Shown here piece by piece: positions 11,101-26,100 of a DNA stretch of 64,000 bases; within the stretch, counting starts at the first letter, position 1, and each line of letters begins with the position of its first letter. Both the position numbers and the translations under genes were made by a program. The notes beneath the pieces were generated by a model that was given only the letters and a program-made list of their open reading frames with translations, did no database searches and was not told the origin of the DNA. The DNA lies in the NCBI RefSeq assembly GCF_900496995.4, contig NC_044014.1:24450234-24514233 (forward strand), written 5' to 3'. The DNA is from Aquila chrysaetos chrysaetos (taxonomy: Eukaryota > Chordata > Aves > Accipitriformes > Accipitridae).

Positions 11101-14100
11101 AGCTCCTGTAATCACACATGAAAGCTGTTATTGCCACCAGTTAAAAGACAGGTAAATGAAGCTAAACTGTAGGTAAGCAAACAGCCTTCAAGCAGAAAGG
11201 CAAGTGTCTATTGCTTATTTAGCATATGGTTCAAATGTGTCCACACACCAGTGTTTGGTCTGGCATACAATTCAAGAAGTAAAGAAATTAAATGGGAATG
11301 CTATCACCCTGCCCCCAGCCCTAAGATACTGAAGCCACTTTGTAAAATAACTGGACAGACAATACAAGAAAAAGGAGGGAGGACTCAGAGGCAGCAAATC
11401 AAGCTAGAGCTACACTTTGGCATAAACCTTCCAAGCATGGGTGCAAATTTTGCTCTGCCAATGAGCTGTAAAACAGCTTTGGGCTCCAAATAGCCTGTTT
11501 CATGGGAAGGATGTGATACGCAAACCTGGATTTCTGACCAAGATTTACAGAGAAGCTCTTTAATTTATGGCTATTGTAGATAATTTTTAAGTGTAGGAAG
11601 GAATCTATTATCTATGGATGTTTCTTTTCTTTTCCTGAAGCTCTGCAGAGGTAGGGTACAAGGTGAGAATCACTTTCCAAAAGTTTTATTAGGACCTCTG
11701 AATGGTTGGGTAGCTAGCGAATGTTGGGACCCTACTTCTAAAGCAGGTATAGACTAGCACAAACTTGTAGAAACCAACCACTAGTTCTAATACTATACTT
11801 CAGTATTCATAAGTCAGACTGTCTTGGTTAGGTAAGGAAGAAAATGTTTTTAAGGACAGAAATTAATATCCCAAGCTATGAAGCTAACCAATACAGGACA
11901 TGGCAGAATATTCACAATGCACAGGCCCAGTTCACTAAAGATCAAGATGTATTTGTTTAAAGAGAAGTTTTTACATATGCAACAAAAAAATAAAATAAGT
12001 GTGTTCACAGCTCAGTAAGAGGAAAAGAGGTGGTTTTTTGTCGTATTTTACTTTTTGATGCAAATTATTCCCACTGTTCCAACGAGGTGTAGACCCGTGT
12101 CTAAACCAAGTATTTACTACCCTGCAGGACATTTTCAGATTAGGTCCATAAAAAATATAACTATGTCAGTTAAAAAAGCACATAGAAAACACTTGTATTT
12201 TGTCATGAAACATGTCACAGCTTTATTTTAGCTGTTGTAAAGGGGTTAAACTCTTCTAAAGAGGAAAGCAGTGCTTCAGCAAATGAACCCGATTTCCTTT
12301 CCTAACTATACAAACTGTTGTATATATTTTCCCCTCTAGCAATCTCATTTTCATTGTTTCACACTACCATCCTGAATAGTAATTTGGCTTTGAATAATTC
12401 CCCTCATCATAATGCAGATGTCAACACCAAACGATACAAGCACAAGCTACAGTGTATGCAGCAGCTCTGGTTTAAAATGCAGACTCTTGTACGCAGAGCC
12501 AGTGGAGCATGTGGTTTTTATTTTTCAGCTGTTTCCAACAGATTGAAAATTCCACAGGCTACAAAGTCTTGAATTATTTAGAATGCTGCTTGGAATACTC
12601 CTTAGCTAGAAAAATATATAAAGAGGGGGGGAAATTACTTCATTTTACTTCGCCGGATAGATTTGTTCCCTAAATAGTAGTGCCTTCCTAGGGAGCAGAG
12701 ACTAAGAACATAAAACATGCCAGTTCAGGAGAACATATTGATTCATTATATTAATGAGACTCAAGAGCAATTTCATCATTGAACAAGACTAGCAGCAGGG
12801 CTATTCCTCTGCCTCTGTGACAGGAGAGGAATAAAACTAAGCTGTAGGGCTTACTTGACTACTTGGAACCAACAAAACTCAGGTAGGTGTAGAATAGATT
12901 AGCCTGCAATTGCTTTAACAGCACAGTGTTGGGGAACCAAACACCATGGCAGTTGTTAGTCAGAAAGAAATGGCTAAACATATTTATTCAAATGCATTGG
13001 TGATTTAAGTTAAATGTTTAAAAAATGTAAGTTAAATGTTTAAAAAAAATCTGTTATTCATGGGCCTCTCTTGAGTAAAAGAGCATGCACCCAGCAAGGG
13101 AGTAAGTTAAGGTCAGACTTCTCATTAGGAATCTTTTTCCATCTCCTCTGCATGTGTCCTCCTTCAGGTGGAGCCAAATTCAGAAATTGTATTTATGCTG
13201 CACATCATTTTTGAAACAGCTATTTTACCAAAAATAAAATACATGCTAAAGAGTCCCACATAAAAAAAAAAAATCCTCTGCAAATCCTGTTTGTCTAGAT
13301 AATGTCCTAATGAATAAAACAGCAGGACTTTAATTTTTTTTTCAGGATCAAACCCAAATATTCAGTCCTGTCCTCCTCAATGCCAGCAGCTCCCACTGAA
13401 TCTCACAGGCACCAAGTACTCATTCCAGAGGCAGAATCTGGCAACTTTCTCTTACCCTAAAGTTCAGATTGTCATGAAATAGAAATATACCTCAGTGAGA
13501 TCAAATGCCTGCAAAGACAACTCTCAATCAAGAGATTCAAGACACTACAAAACGCACAAGTGTGAACTTCCTATGCAGTTTATACTTCGAAAACATTTGC
13601 AAGTCATAGTTTCAAGGCTAGGCTGCAGCTCTAGCAAGAAGCTGAGAAGGAACTGAACTGCTATAGCAATAGTGCTCTTTCTCTGAAGAGCCCCTCTGGG
13701 GCTTTCCTCACTTAGACCTGTCAAGTCTCATTGCTCTGAGCATATGACTCACTCAATTAGACCTCAGCTTATGCACTTGCCCACTTCTGCCACAGAGTCT
13801 GCATTTCATGTATTTGCAGTGCCAGGATTTTCCTCTGGCTGTTTGCTGTGCCTTGTTCATGGGGTTTCAGAAAGAGCAGACGTGGCAGCAATACATAGTT
13901 TCTGGGCAGCTGCCTAGCAGCTCTGCACTTTCCCACAAACACGTGAATCCATGACATGGCCTTGAGCATGCCAGATGCACAACCTTCTCCCTCATCAGCT
14001 AGAGTCCTATGAGTCAGCATCAATATCTGTTAAAAGACTCATGCTCTGAGCATCAACTCAGTGAGCAAAGGGAATATAATTCAACAAATCTCTCCACGTC

Positions 14101-17100
14101 TAATTACATAGTGCTTGCACTCAACTGAAGCCTACCAGAAGCAAACAGCCAACATTGCCAGCTTCATGTGGACTGGTAACTAGTCACCAAATTGGCTGCA
14201 ACTTTCCCCTGCTCCAAGCAGCGAATGGAGCTCAATCACTGACTGAGAGATGAATGCCTGTGGTCCCAGCTTTGCTTCTGAAACTGATGTGCCCTGAGAG
14301 TGGAAGCCCTGCACATCATGCAAAGGCCAGACAACTTGTCTCCTCTGTTTCTCAAAGCCATGATGGAAGCAAAGGGCTACATTTCGTGCAGGTTCTTGGC
14401 TTTAGTAGTGACTCCCATTTCAAGGCACAGTGGAAGATTATGCAATAAGAACTATTCATACTTACAAAATCACATCCTCTATGACTGTAATTAGACAACT
14501 TAAGCATTAAATTTTTGCATTAGACTTTCATGCTTTTAGTAGTTTTCATTTTCAAAACACATTCCTAGGACTAATGAAAATACAGAATAAAAAAGGCTGA
14601 AAACCTTAAACTCAGGGAGGCCACATTAATTTATGCATCCATCTGGTAAGCGCCGTTACTCTTTTTGGCATAGTATTTAGCAGAAGATAGTTATTTTCTA
14701 TGGCTCAAATCACTTCATTGTTTCATTAGCACTTATACTGATTAATTAAAATGACATGTGAAAAACCATCAAAGCATAACTTCTATTAAGTGGGGAATTT
14801 ATTATCATCAGCATAGCCTAAAATTGATGCCTTAATTGAATTTGCTGCAAAAGCTGCACTACCAAGCCAGGTGAGCAACATTGCAATGTCATGTATTCTG
14901 TACCTAGCCGGTTGCTTGTATGTTCAGAAGGAAAATAAGCTTAGTGGTGTATGAAGACATAAAATTCTTCAGGCATTTAGACTAATTAAAACAGGTAATT
15001 CCAACAAAAAGGAAACGGGCATGGAGATGAGCCTCTGTTTGGAATCTATAAGGGCAGTTAATGCATTAAAAAATGGCATATTGGTTGTGAAGACAGATGT
15101 TCATATAAAAATATTCTGTCAATCCCAGTTAGCCATTATCAATATTTTTTAAATTAAGAAACAAGCTAAAAGCCATATAAACCAAAAGGAATGAGGAATT
15201 AGATTTCATGAGTGATCATTCCCCTGTGGGAGTACAAGCCTTTAGTACACTGCTTGATGACTGGTTGCAAATACTAACAATCAAAGCAACCTTCAACTCT
15301 TCCTTTGGCTAACATTGTTCTTGGTGGAATTAGTTATAATAATGCCAGCTTTGAGAAATGGCTATGATGCAAGCCTGCATGCTTACTGAACAGGTAAGTG
15401 TTGATGTCAGAAGATAATTTGCAGCAAAAATGTGGGGTTTTTTTCCAATTATCTGTATACGAAGAGGCCAAAGGATGCTTCTGCACCCCTGATACTGACA
15501 AATAAAACCACAGAGTGCTTTCTAAGACAACTTTATCCTGGTGTCACCAAGCCGCTAAATGCTTATTATCATACTGGGAAAGATCATGACACATCAATGA
15601 AATCAACTGCAATTAGGTTTCTCAGCTGGGGCTGGTGTGTCAAGTATAGAAAATAACTTTAAAATTAGCTCCCCATTTCACTTACCGTTCTCTGGTTACA
15701 AAGATATGAGGTTTGAACCTGCAATGTTCTTGTCTTCCTTCAGCTCAGCATCTCTCTCATGTTCACAGGTAAGACTTGGTTTAAAACAAGCAGCCTAGTC
15801 AACAAGAATCATGTACTGCAGAACAAGCTAAATAGTTTTCTGTGAGTTTCTAGCACCAAAGGAAGCACCAATGGTATTTAACAGTATGTTTAGTTAGAAA
15901 TAATATCATTCATCCTAAAGTGGGATAAAAAAAGCTATGAGAACTTGTAAGGATAATTGGTGTTTTGCTCAAAGCCCAGAGGTATTTACACTTTCATTTA
16001 TAAGAAAAATTGTATCCCTCATGGTTGCAGAGAAAAAAGTAAAATCATGACTCAGGTGTTTCCTTAGACAAAACAAATAAAGAAATGAAAAAATATCATG
16101 AATCTCAAAGAAAAGCCCATGATTTTACAGGATGATGGGGGAGAGGAGAGATGAGAAGGGATACAGAAGTCTGCACAATTTTAACATACTTGAACTCTGT
16201 ATATTTGTGATGTAATGTATTTTAAAGATCATCCACAGGGAAGCCTAAACAAACAGAAGACAAACCTGAGTGGTTATAATATTGCTAACATTTGCATTTC
16301 ACTTTTACGTGCTGCACCACAATAACAAGAATAAAGAACCAGACCACCCTATCTTAATTCTGTCCTGCACAATCTTTAAAGCTCCCCAAATCAGTGTTAT
16401 TTCCCCTTTGCAATGAAAGCAGGCAAAGCCTTTCGATACTTTTGTAATAATGGAAGGATTCAGGAAAATCTGATACAAGTTCTGCTCTAATATTTTAATA
16501 TGGGTTATGGGTATTTACTGTGGATTTTCATCCCACATCACTCTAAATCAGGCAGAGCATGGCTTTAAATGGGCTTTTCCACACACCATGCCAGTAGCCC
16601 TACTTTTCAAGCTGAACCCAACCAGCAGTCTGTAACTCAGTCTTTGAATATCTCCTTCTGCCTATTTCTCAGAATTTTCATATTACCCAATAATTTTACT
16701 GAAGATCTAATTTCCACAAACTAGCTGTACATATTACCCAGCAATATCACGGTCTCTTAAAAACCTTTCTTCTTCATGTGCAAGCAAGTTTTAAGTCTTA
16801 GAAGAAAAGCTTGTTTTCTAGGCCTGTGTGTAGCAAGAAGAATGTAGCAGACTTCCACATCACTGGTTTCTTCTTAGTTGAAAAGCCAGCTTGCAATGAC
16901 CAATACCTACCACCAGAATCCACCAGAATAACACATCAAAATATGAAAGAGTAACATTTTTTTTTTCCTCCTGTTGGCTTGGCAGCATTTCACTCTACTG
17001 ACACTCTATTCAGCATGACCAGGCCAAACACGAAGCTGAGAATTTTAGCTGAGGTGAAGCCACACACTCAATCAAATAACCATACTTCTTCCAGTAGCTA

Positions 17101-20100
17101 AGCTAAATTGCCAGACTTATCAGGGCACCTCCATGCTGCATTGCATGGTAGTGGGTATGCACTAAGTACTAGTGTAGAGGGAAGACAGACAGACAAATCA
17201 TCTTCTTACAACAACCTCACTTGCTCAGCAGAGTGACTAAAATAGCCTTTGAAGTTAGATGGGGCAGGATGAGTGTCTTTGGTGGTTTTGGGCATATATT
17301 TAAAGTGTTCTGAAAATGTAGCGAACATGAAAGGTTACCTTGAAAGCAAACAGAAGGAGCCAGTCCACTACTAAGCCTCAAAAGCACAGCCATTAAGGAT
17401 CTTGTAATGTCTTATTTGGGAAAGCTGGTAAGTGCCAAATCAATGAAGATATAATTTTAGATCACTGATTTCTAAGTAAGAATGCAGAAAAGGTATTCTG
17501 CTCATTTTTAAAAAACAGACCGACTCATAAAAGTAGGAAAAAAATACTGTCTGCTGTTCTATACCAGGATCCCACTTTGAATAATCTATATACAGCATCA
17601 GGTCATAGAGAATTTCATAATTCTACAGTGAAGATGAAGGAGAAGCTGAAAGCACAGAAATTATATAAAATTGCATGTTACAGCATGAAAGTAAAATATA
17701 TATGAGGGGTCTTTTCTCTTTCATGGTCCTGCTGAAGAAAGCAAGAACACTAGGCATCACTAGCATCCAAAAGCTTCCCGCAGAGATGAAAACCCCAATG
17801 GATTTCACAGAACCATCATCTGCCCTTGCTCTTTTCTTCAAGCCAGAAAACTGTCCTTAGCTAAGGTAAAACAGACCAGGTCCTCTGGCACAACTGAAAC
17901 AACTGAAGGATAGATCCCTGTTATTTCCTGACCTTGGTCCCGATTTTCCCATCATCAGATGGCACAGGTTTAGGGTTACTCTGACTGACATTATGTGAGA
18001 AAGCCCCAGATGGTTTTACAGCTTCCAGATAAGCTCTTTGCCTTATCCTGGCACAGCCATTGTGCCAGTATCTGAGAAAGCTGTGATGTAGAGCTGACTG
18101 TTGTTTTTTCAGCAACATTTGCCAATATTTACTCACGGAAGAGGAGTGGCAGATGGTTACGAATGAGTCATTGGTAAATAATGCAAGAACATTTTTTAAC
18201 TCACCCTGAAGCAATCCCTTGGGATTGCTGGAGATCCCTATGAGACACAACACCCACATCAATTCCATGGACTTAGCTTTAAGGAGAGTCTAGTTATAAA
18301 CGCAGAGGCGGAACATCGATTTGAAGTAAATTTTATAGTGCTCGTTTTTCTCATCTCTGTCTATGCTTCCAAATAATTTTTTATTAATTTTGTTTGCAAA
18401 TGTTTGTAGTCCTTGAAGTCAGAGGGCACTCCTGGAAGCTCAAATGAGGCTCCATAGCACCATTAGCTCAGAAATAATTTCCCATACATAACTGTTATGC
18501 TTTTTTTCCCTAAATTAGACATTGCAACACATGCATAGACAAAATCAGACATAATAGCAGTTGAACCACTGAGCTGAGCTAATAACTTGTGTCAATGTGG
18601 TGTGACTCATTCCGTAAATAAGAAAATTCTCATAATGTTGAGTAGTAGGAGGCCAGCATACTTATCTATTGAAGTACATTCATTTTCTCTCCTCCAGCAC
18701 CATTGTGTAGCTATTGCTTACGGATCCAGGCTTAAGACAGCATAAGCAAAAAATCAGAAAGTCTAAACCAAATATATAAGGCAACAGTTAGTGAGTGGAT
18801 TTTACTGGGAGCCCCTATTCATTGTGACAGAAAGATTTCAAAATGAAGGCAAGTGAAGGCAAGGTCAGACAAATGAAATGTCATTTATGATTCCTTTTTA
18901 GAAATACAGTATATCTCATGAACATCCCTTCATTCTGTTTCCTTCAGCAGATTGACACATATTGTCCTCCTTGACTAGTAAGCCTCAGCCACAATGAGCT
19001 CAGCAGTATGCTATATTTCTGCACATTCACATCCACCCAGTACCATCTTTAACCACAATATGGCTTAGTTGTTTCCTTACAAGTTTATGTCTCATCAGCA
19101 GTATAGATCCACATACATGGATATGTGGAAACATATGTGGAAATTTTCAGAACCAACACAAACACAATTTTAGCCAATTGATCATTTAAGGAGGCAGTGA
19201 AATTCTATCAGAAACTGAAATGTTCCCCCTTTCAGACTTCCACTCCTCACTTGTTCTTCGGTCAGTGCAGGTTTAGATCTGAAATTTGGTTGTGCTGCTG
19301 CCTAGCAGCACGTACACAAGGCAGAAACAAAAAAGAGTTCTACCGATGCCTAGAAAGCCCCAGCTCAGCGTAAAGTAATTGTAAACTTAGCTAAATGAGC
19401 TAGCATTGCTCATCAGTCATCCAGAATTAGTATTACACTGCTGAGTGGCAGAAGAACACAATGGCCCATTACCAGACAAAATATAAAACCAGAGCCAAAT
19501 ATTAGAGCTCTGCCTTTTTCCTACAATGAGAAGTGAAGCACTATATTCTACAGGTGTTAAGGTGCACCAGTACTCTGAGAACATCCAACAACTAAAGAGC
19601 TAGAGAAACTCTATTCTCTTTTGCCAGGACTAACACCTCAAACAGCAAGAAATCTTTAGCCATTGGTGAACAACAAAAACCATGAAGAAAAACCACAAAC
19701 TACAGCTCTGTTTCACTGTTTGTTTTTTGTAAGTCATCTTTCCCGCCCTTATCCACCTACTTTACTTTGAAATCTGTGTACCAGCATATCTCTTGTGTGC
19801 ATGTGCCACACACACTTACATGCTGTCTGATGCTTGGCTTCCTGTATGATACAGAAGCAGTGATTCTTCTTACAAGCACCAAGCATCTACTCAGACAATG
19901 AGCACATCATAAATTGATTCTGAGGATCTGGAAGACAATGTCACTTCTTAGAATTATTGTGCCATCTCACAAATGGAAAAAACAGTATCTCCTAATCAAG
20001 GTAAAAATGTATTTCCTGAAGCTGAACTATGAACATAATTTTTTAATTTTTCAGCTTACAATGTCCAAGCGCACTCAGATTTCTCCCTCCAGAATCAGTC

Positions 20101-23100
20101 TCCCTATTGGTAATTGCATCTTTCTCCAGATGACTAGGAAATTACAGCTTAGCAGGTGCAGAAAGAAATTACTATACAGACAGTGCTCTGGTTGAAGAGA
20201 CAGAAATAGTGATGTATTCACTTTATAACTGGCTGGCACTTGCTATCGACCATGTAAACCCTCCACCATGACATGCTGATTAGTGTGCACTGTAATTTAT
20301 CAGCCAGCTGTTCCATTCTGTGCCTTATAATCCATGCTCTAAAAATGCTGTATTTAAGTGCTGTTGCTACCTGCTAGACTATAGTTTGCAACTTTAAAGT
20401 GCAGAAACCTCCTAAATCATCAAGAGCAAGAAAAGAAGATATCATTAATTTAAAACACCTCTATTTAAACATACATTTCTAAAGAGCAAAATGTAGTCAG
20501 GCAGGTTGTTAAAACACCTAGATACTAATGATCACAAAGCTATACGTGCTACACCGTATTTGTGGAGACCCCTGCAACTGTTGCTCTTCACCAAGTGTCC
20601 CTGACAGCCCAGCAGCATTTTCAGTACAATTACAAAGGCAGATTAGAGAAAGCTACAATTTATTGTAAGCAAGTGAAACAGAATGAAGCCAGCTCCACAG
20701 CACTGCAGTAAACCTACCCAATTTCAGCAGTGCTTGTCAAAATAAGGATCCTGAATATGACTTTGAACAGAAACCTGAGAAATTTAGGCTAGTCTGTACC
20801 CTTCCCATTCTCTTTTTCCTTCTGTTTAATTGGTTGTGTGATGGAAACAAGCAGCAACACTGTGGCCTGCGACAAGAACTAGTGCAATAGTTGCACTTCT
20901 GATGCAAGTAATTTTATAGTAAAATGAGAATAGCCATGTACAAGACAGTAGTTTTGTGTAGACAATATTTAGTAATTTTGACTTTTTTGGTTGGCTTTCC
21001 AGCCCTGCTCCAGCTTGCATGTTTCTCTATACAGCTCTAACCCTCTAATACTTTGGCATCAATAATCTTCAGATTTTGTATCCTCACTGACTTCAGGTCA
21101 GATATTGTGAAAGACTATGAAAGAGAAATGACAGTGAAAAAGGTTAGGAAAAGGATATGGTCAGAGTTCTGTAAAGAACAGAATAGTTCAAGAAAAAAAC
21201 AAAATAAAAAAAAAGAAAAGAATGTTATGTTCTGTTACAGTCTGGTCACTAGGAACCACCACACGAGAGGCACAAGTGAGAGAGGCCAATGCACTAAAAT
21301 TTGGCTTGTGGCTAGTTCAGGCTTTCTGTGATTGATTTCTAAGACTTTTCTCATGCTCTGGCATAACAGATAGGCTCTTTAATTGCAAATTTTGAGTTTA
21401 AATATGTATTTCAAAGCCATCCATCACTACGGTATTTGGATGGCTTTTGAGAAATACACTGGTAAAGCAAAATCATCACACTGGCCACTGCCTTTCTGGC
21501 ATGTTCAAAACTGTCACAACCATCAGCAGAGAACATCCAGGGCCTAAAGCAGCAGAAAGTCTGTTCTTATGAAGGAAAAACATACACCTGAACAGACCAT
21601 ACATAATGCCACACAGCCATGACCTTGCAATCTGCTGAATACTGTCTTCAGGGCAGAGGAAAGTTAACTGAAGACAAAACATTTAAAGTAACAATCAAAA
21701 AACCCAAAACTAGTCATAATTAGATGGTTGGCACTTTGATAGATCTGTAGGAATTAAAATATGGAAGAGTTTTAGCTCTAAGCTCTTAACAGTGGGAAAC
21801 CAGAAGACTCACATTCCTGGGCGGGCAAGACAACTGCTGAAATTTAACATACATGGTAATTTAATTGAAACATTACTACAGGTTTGGGAAAAACAATACT
21901 TCAATCCTGGAAAAGCTCTTTCTTCACTAGAAAAGACAGAAATAACATTTCAGTGTAGTATTTACCAAAGGAACCAGTACTTCCCTGCCATCCTTCCCCC
22001 GGCTACATTCTGTTTTCTAAGAATTACAAAGATTAAAAAAAAGGAAGAGGAACCTGAACAAGTAAAAGCAAGTTTGTGGTTGGTTACTATTTAAAATATC
22101 AGTATGTCTAGATCCACTCATTCAGAATGGCCTCAAACCTAATGGACTGGTTCTTGTTTCTGTACTTCATGTTTACGAAACATGAAGATTTCCTAGTTGT
22201 ATCACAACAACTTCTAGGTAGGATTACACCAGAGTCCTTTGATTCTTGACTCTGCAACTGCATCATAATAAAGCGTTTCATCTGTCCTCCACAAAACTGT
22301 GTTTTCAGAATTCTGCACTAACTGGAGTTTGGAATAAAGTAAACAAGATATGATAAAAAATTCTGTGCATTTAAGTGACTGTGTCAGGACGGCAAACAAC
22401 TGAGCTTGTACATCTTTTGCAATTTGAGCGTGAGACTGCTGCTTTAGATACTGAGAGTGAGGACGCACAGTGACACACTCTCTGTTGCTGTTGTAGAGAG
22501 ACTGCTTGCTGCACCAGTGTATGCATTCAGAGTGTCTTAGTGGCTTTTCCAGAATTCAGTCTTAAGTTTGAGACACTGAAAAATTTATCATATCCTTTCC
22601 TCTGAGCAAGTCACTCACACGGTGTACCTCAAAACTTTTTCACTTCTCTGCATGCCTCGTACTAAGCAATATCCTGTCTTTCTACATGGGGTAAGTATTG
22701 TGCCTGCTCTGACAAAATGCCAGTCTGAAGGCAACAGAAAGCACTGGCATTGGCAGGGTGTCCCTAATCAGCTCAAACCTTCTGCCTCTTGTTTCCAAGT
22801 CACCAACCCTTCTATTTCTGTACAAGCTGCATGATCTCTGATGGCATAACGTAGTTGTGGTGCCTTGCTTTCTTGGGTCTCCGGATGCTTCACATCTGTG
22901 GTCTGTCTGTTACATTAACTAACAACCTATTTCTTCATGTAGCTTAGGGTGACCTGATGAAAATGCACATATTTGGGGATAGTCCCAGTTGCATTATATG
23001 TCCAAATTGGAATTTGCCCTCTTTGATTATATAGATCCTGAACTTCAAATGAGCATTATATTTTACCTGAATAGTACATTTCATAAGTTTGTCATCATAA

Positions 23101-26100
23101 ACAGTGATGTTTGATAGGTGCCTCTCATTTGCAAAATGAAATAAGAAGTACTGCATTTAGAATTAAATGTATAGTAGTAGCTAAAAGGACTGCAAAACTC
23201 AAACCCTGCCATGAGTATTACTGGCACTCAGCAACCTTATATAAGTTTAAAATGAGCAATATTATTTATATAACATAACTGCAGAGGCACTAAACACACT
23301 GTGCAATGCAAGAAGAGGTGTATACTGTTTTATCCCACAGTCAGTTACAAGAAGTGCAGAAAAACACTTACAAACCTCCTTGTTTAGAACTTAAAGTATC
23401 CTTCAAGTATTACCATGGAAGTGTCTAATAGCCAATGTGTGCTGCAGAAGGTTATTCTACAGCACCAAAGAGTAGATTTATTTGCCTATGCTGTCATGGT
23501 AGGCATCCAAAAACCCCCCACAGGAGCACCCTGCATACAATGTTCACTCTTTTACAGAAAATAGATTTTTTTGTCTGCTTTAGTAGTGACACACAGAAAA
23601 GGACAAATACATTTCTGCTTGGGATTTCCTGATCAAAGCTGCCTGCATTCATACAACACTACTTGCACAGTAAAGTCACCTGCTTTTAGGACATGCCAGA
23701 ATTACTGTGTATGCATAGCTGTTTTACTCAACACTTTCCAGAAGGCCTGTGACAGTGAACATGCCCAGGGTTTCTGGAAGTGCAAACCCGGATCAGAGCT
23801 GTTGGGCCCTTACAGCGGTGTCCAGTTCAGGATTTTCACATATTCTTTGGTATATTTGCATTTTGCTTATTCAGAAAAAAATGAAATAGAAGGACAAGGT
23901 TATTGTTATGTTTCTAATTGTTTGTTAGTTTCAGCCAAAACCAGAATTACTATTCTTATTTATATATTTCATCTACACACAAAGAAGCTCAGGGTTTAAC
24001 ACACAGTCAGACCCGCTGCATACAGGTGATATTATTCTCAATGCTGAAATATTTATTTACATGTGGGCCTGCTTGCTTACATTAGTTTCAAAGCAGCTGA
24101 ACAAAAAGCAAATTAACAGAAAATAGAGTAAAGTGTAAGTAAAAGAAAACCAAGAGAAATGTTGAAGAAACTTCTTCCAGGACACATAGTGAGACAGTGT
24201 TGATGCTGGAGTCCTAAGACTCAGCAGTTCTTGGATTTGGAGCTCCAAGCTCAAGCAGAATGTGCTTTTATCTCTCAGCTCAAAAAATTGCAGATTCAAT
24301 TCAAAATAATTTATATTATCCTCTACCTACTGTCAGGCTTCCCTCTGTATGAGTTGTTCAAAGATTTGGGATAACCTTGTTGTCTTAGCAGTGATTCATA
24401 TAAACAACAAGAAAAATCATAAATAGCAACAATTATGGTTGATATCATCTGGTGCCCATGCCAGGAGGAGGCTGCCTGCCAAGGGGAACATTCCTTGCAA
24501 GTTAGTCCTACAACGTGCTGGCAGCCAGCAGTGCCTGGAACGAATCTGATGTTCCGCTCAGCTGGGCTGCTCCCAGGGCTCCAGTGAGGCAGGGCAACAC
24601 AGGATTGTTTCAGGGAGCCCCCCAGGGTGCACGGAAATGGGGCATTCCCTCTTCATCTGCACAAGGGAGGCTTTGTGATACGTGGAAGCATTTTGCTAAA
24701 GTTTCTAATGTAAAGCATAGGAAGAAAAAAACACACTAGGGAGGTCAGGCTCTGCTTCTGAGACATTTGTTTTCATCTGTTACCACGCCTTAAACTGAAC
24801 TATTCTTTTTTATTTAATATATTGTGTTTCACAGTGAAGGATGTGTCAAGATTTTTAGCATCAATCTCCATGACAGAGTCGACAGCTAGCACAGATGATT
24901 GTTTCCGTATGTAAAGCATATTGTAGCTTTTGGACTTGTAAGCATCAGATTTTGCATACTGTAGTAGGAGGGGCACTTGTAGGAGAAGTGATTTAAAACT
25001 AAAGCAAGTCTGTATTCAGTGCAGTTCTTTCTGGAGTCTCCCAAAGGTTAAGGGTAATTTCTTTAAGATCTTGACTTCCACCACAGAAAAATAAAAGCCT
25101 ACCCTGTTGAAGGCTGAACTGCCTCTCCATTTTTGAGTGTAGCATTTCCTGATACCTTTTTAATACATGGTAAGAGGTAGAAATATGCATGCCTAGTAAC
25201 TTAATATCAGATTAGGACAGTAGATGCTACTGCCATGCCACCTTACCAGATGAGTATAGCACTTATATGAGTGTCTGTTAAAATGCTTTTTGAAGTTCAG
25301 AAAAAATTAAGTATCTTCCATCTCCTGCTGCTCATAGTAGCTGTGAACATTTTTATTTCACACTAAACAAGCACAGAGTTCCCTATGCTGACAAGTGCAG
25401 ACAATTTCAGATTCTCTGAGTCTGCACGGCTCCATTTTCCAGGTTGATTGACTACATTTTACTCCTCATGACCTTAAAAGAGTATTCTAAGAACAATTTC
25501 TGTGAGTAGCTAGAAGTTGTATTTTGTTCAGTAAAAGATGGCAACTTCAGCTGTTGAGAATTTAATGGAAACATAACATTATGTTCTGTGATGTGCTCGA
25601 TTTTAACTAAAAACAAGCAAAGCAAAAAAACCAAAAAAATCCCTTTTTTGTCACCATCTATCTTTCTTAAAATTTACCTGAGTTAACAATCACCATCTTG
25701 ATTCAAGTCATAAGCTTAAAGATGAAGATGGGGAATCTTTTTTCAGAAGATACTAAGTATCACTGAAACTCTGTAGAACTTAGCTGATTTAGTAGCCACT
25801 AGGTTATTAATTTCATACTTAAATTTTTTTAACTTATACTTTTTTTGGCTGTTAAAATCATCAAAGGTCTTTGTTTCAACCTGACACTAAATAAGAACTG
25901 AAAATAGAAAAAAAAATTCATAAATAGGGAAGTAATTTTTCAGAAGTTTAGACACTTTAGAGCTTGAAGTAGCTTGGTTAGGGGATCTGGAGCTTCTCTT
26001 CAGTGTGATAGCACAACAATGGTGACCCCTCCAAGTGCCCAGGTTTGGAAAGAAGGCTGCAGTGTCAAAGTGTGCTCAACATGTGAGAGCCCATGACATG

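Noticed and set aside
17921-18268. Minus-strand 115-codon frame
   Set aside because: It has no recognisable domain, no signal or membrane segment and no trusted splice sites; the length is within chance for 64 kb.
23571-23999. Plus-strand 142-codon frame
   Set aside because: The composition is irregular, no family is recognised and it overlaps another frame. I would need transcript evidence to accept it.
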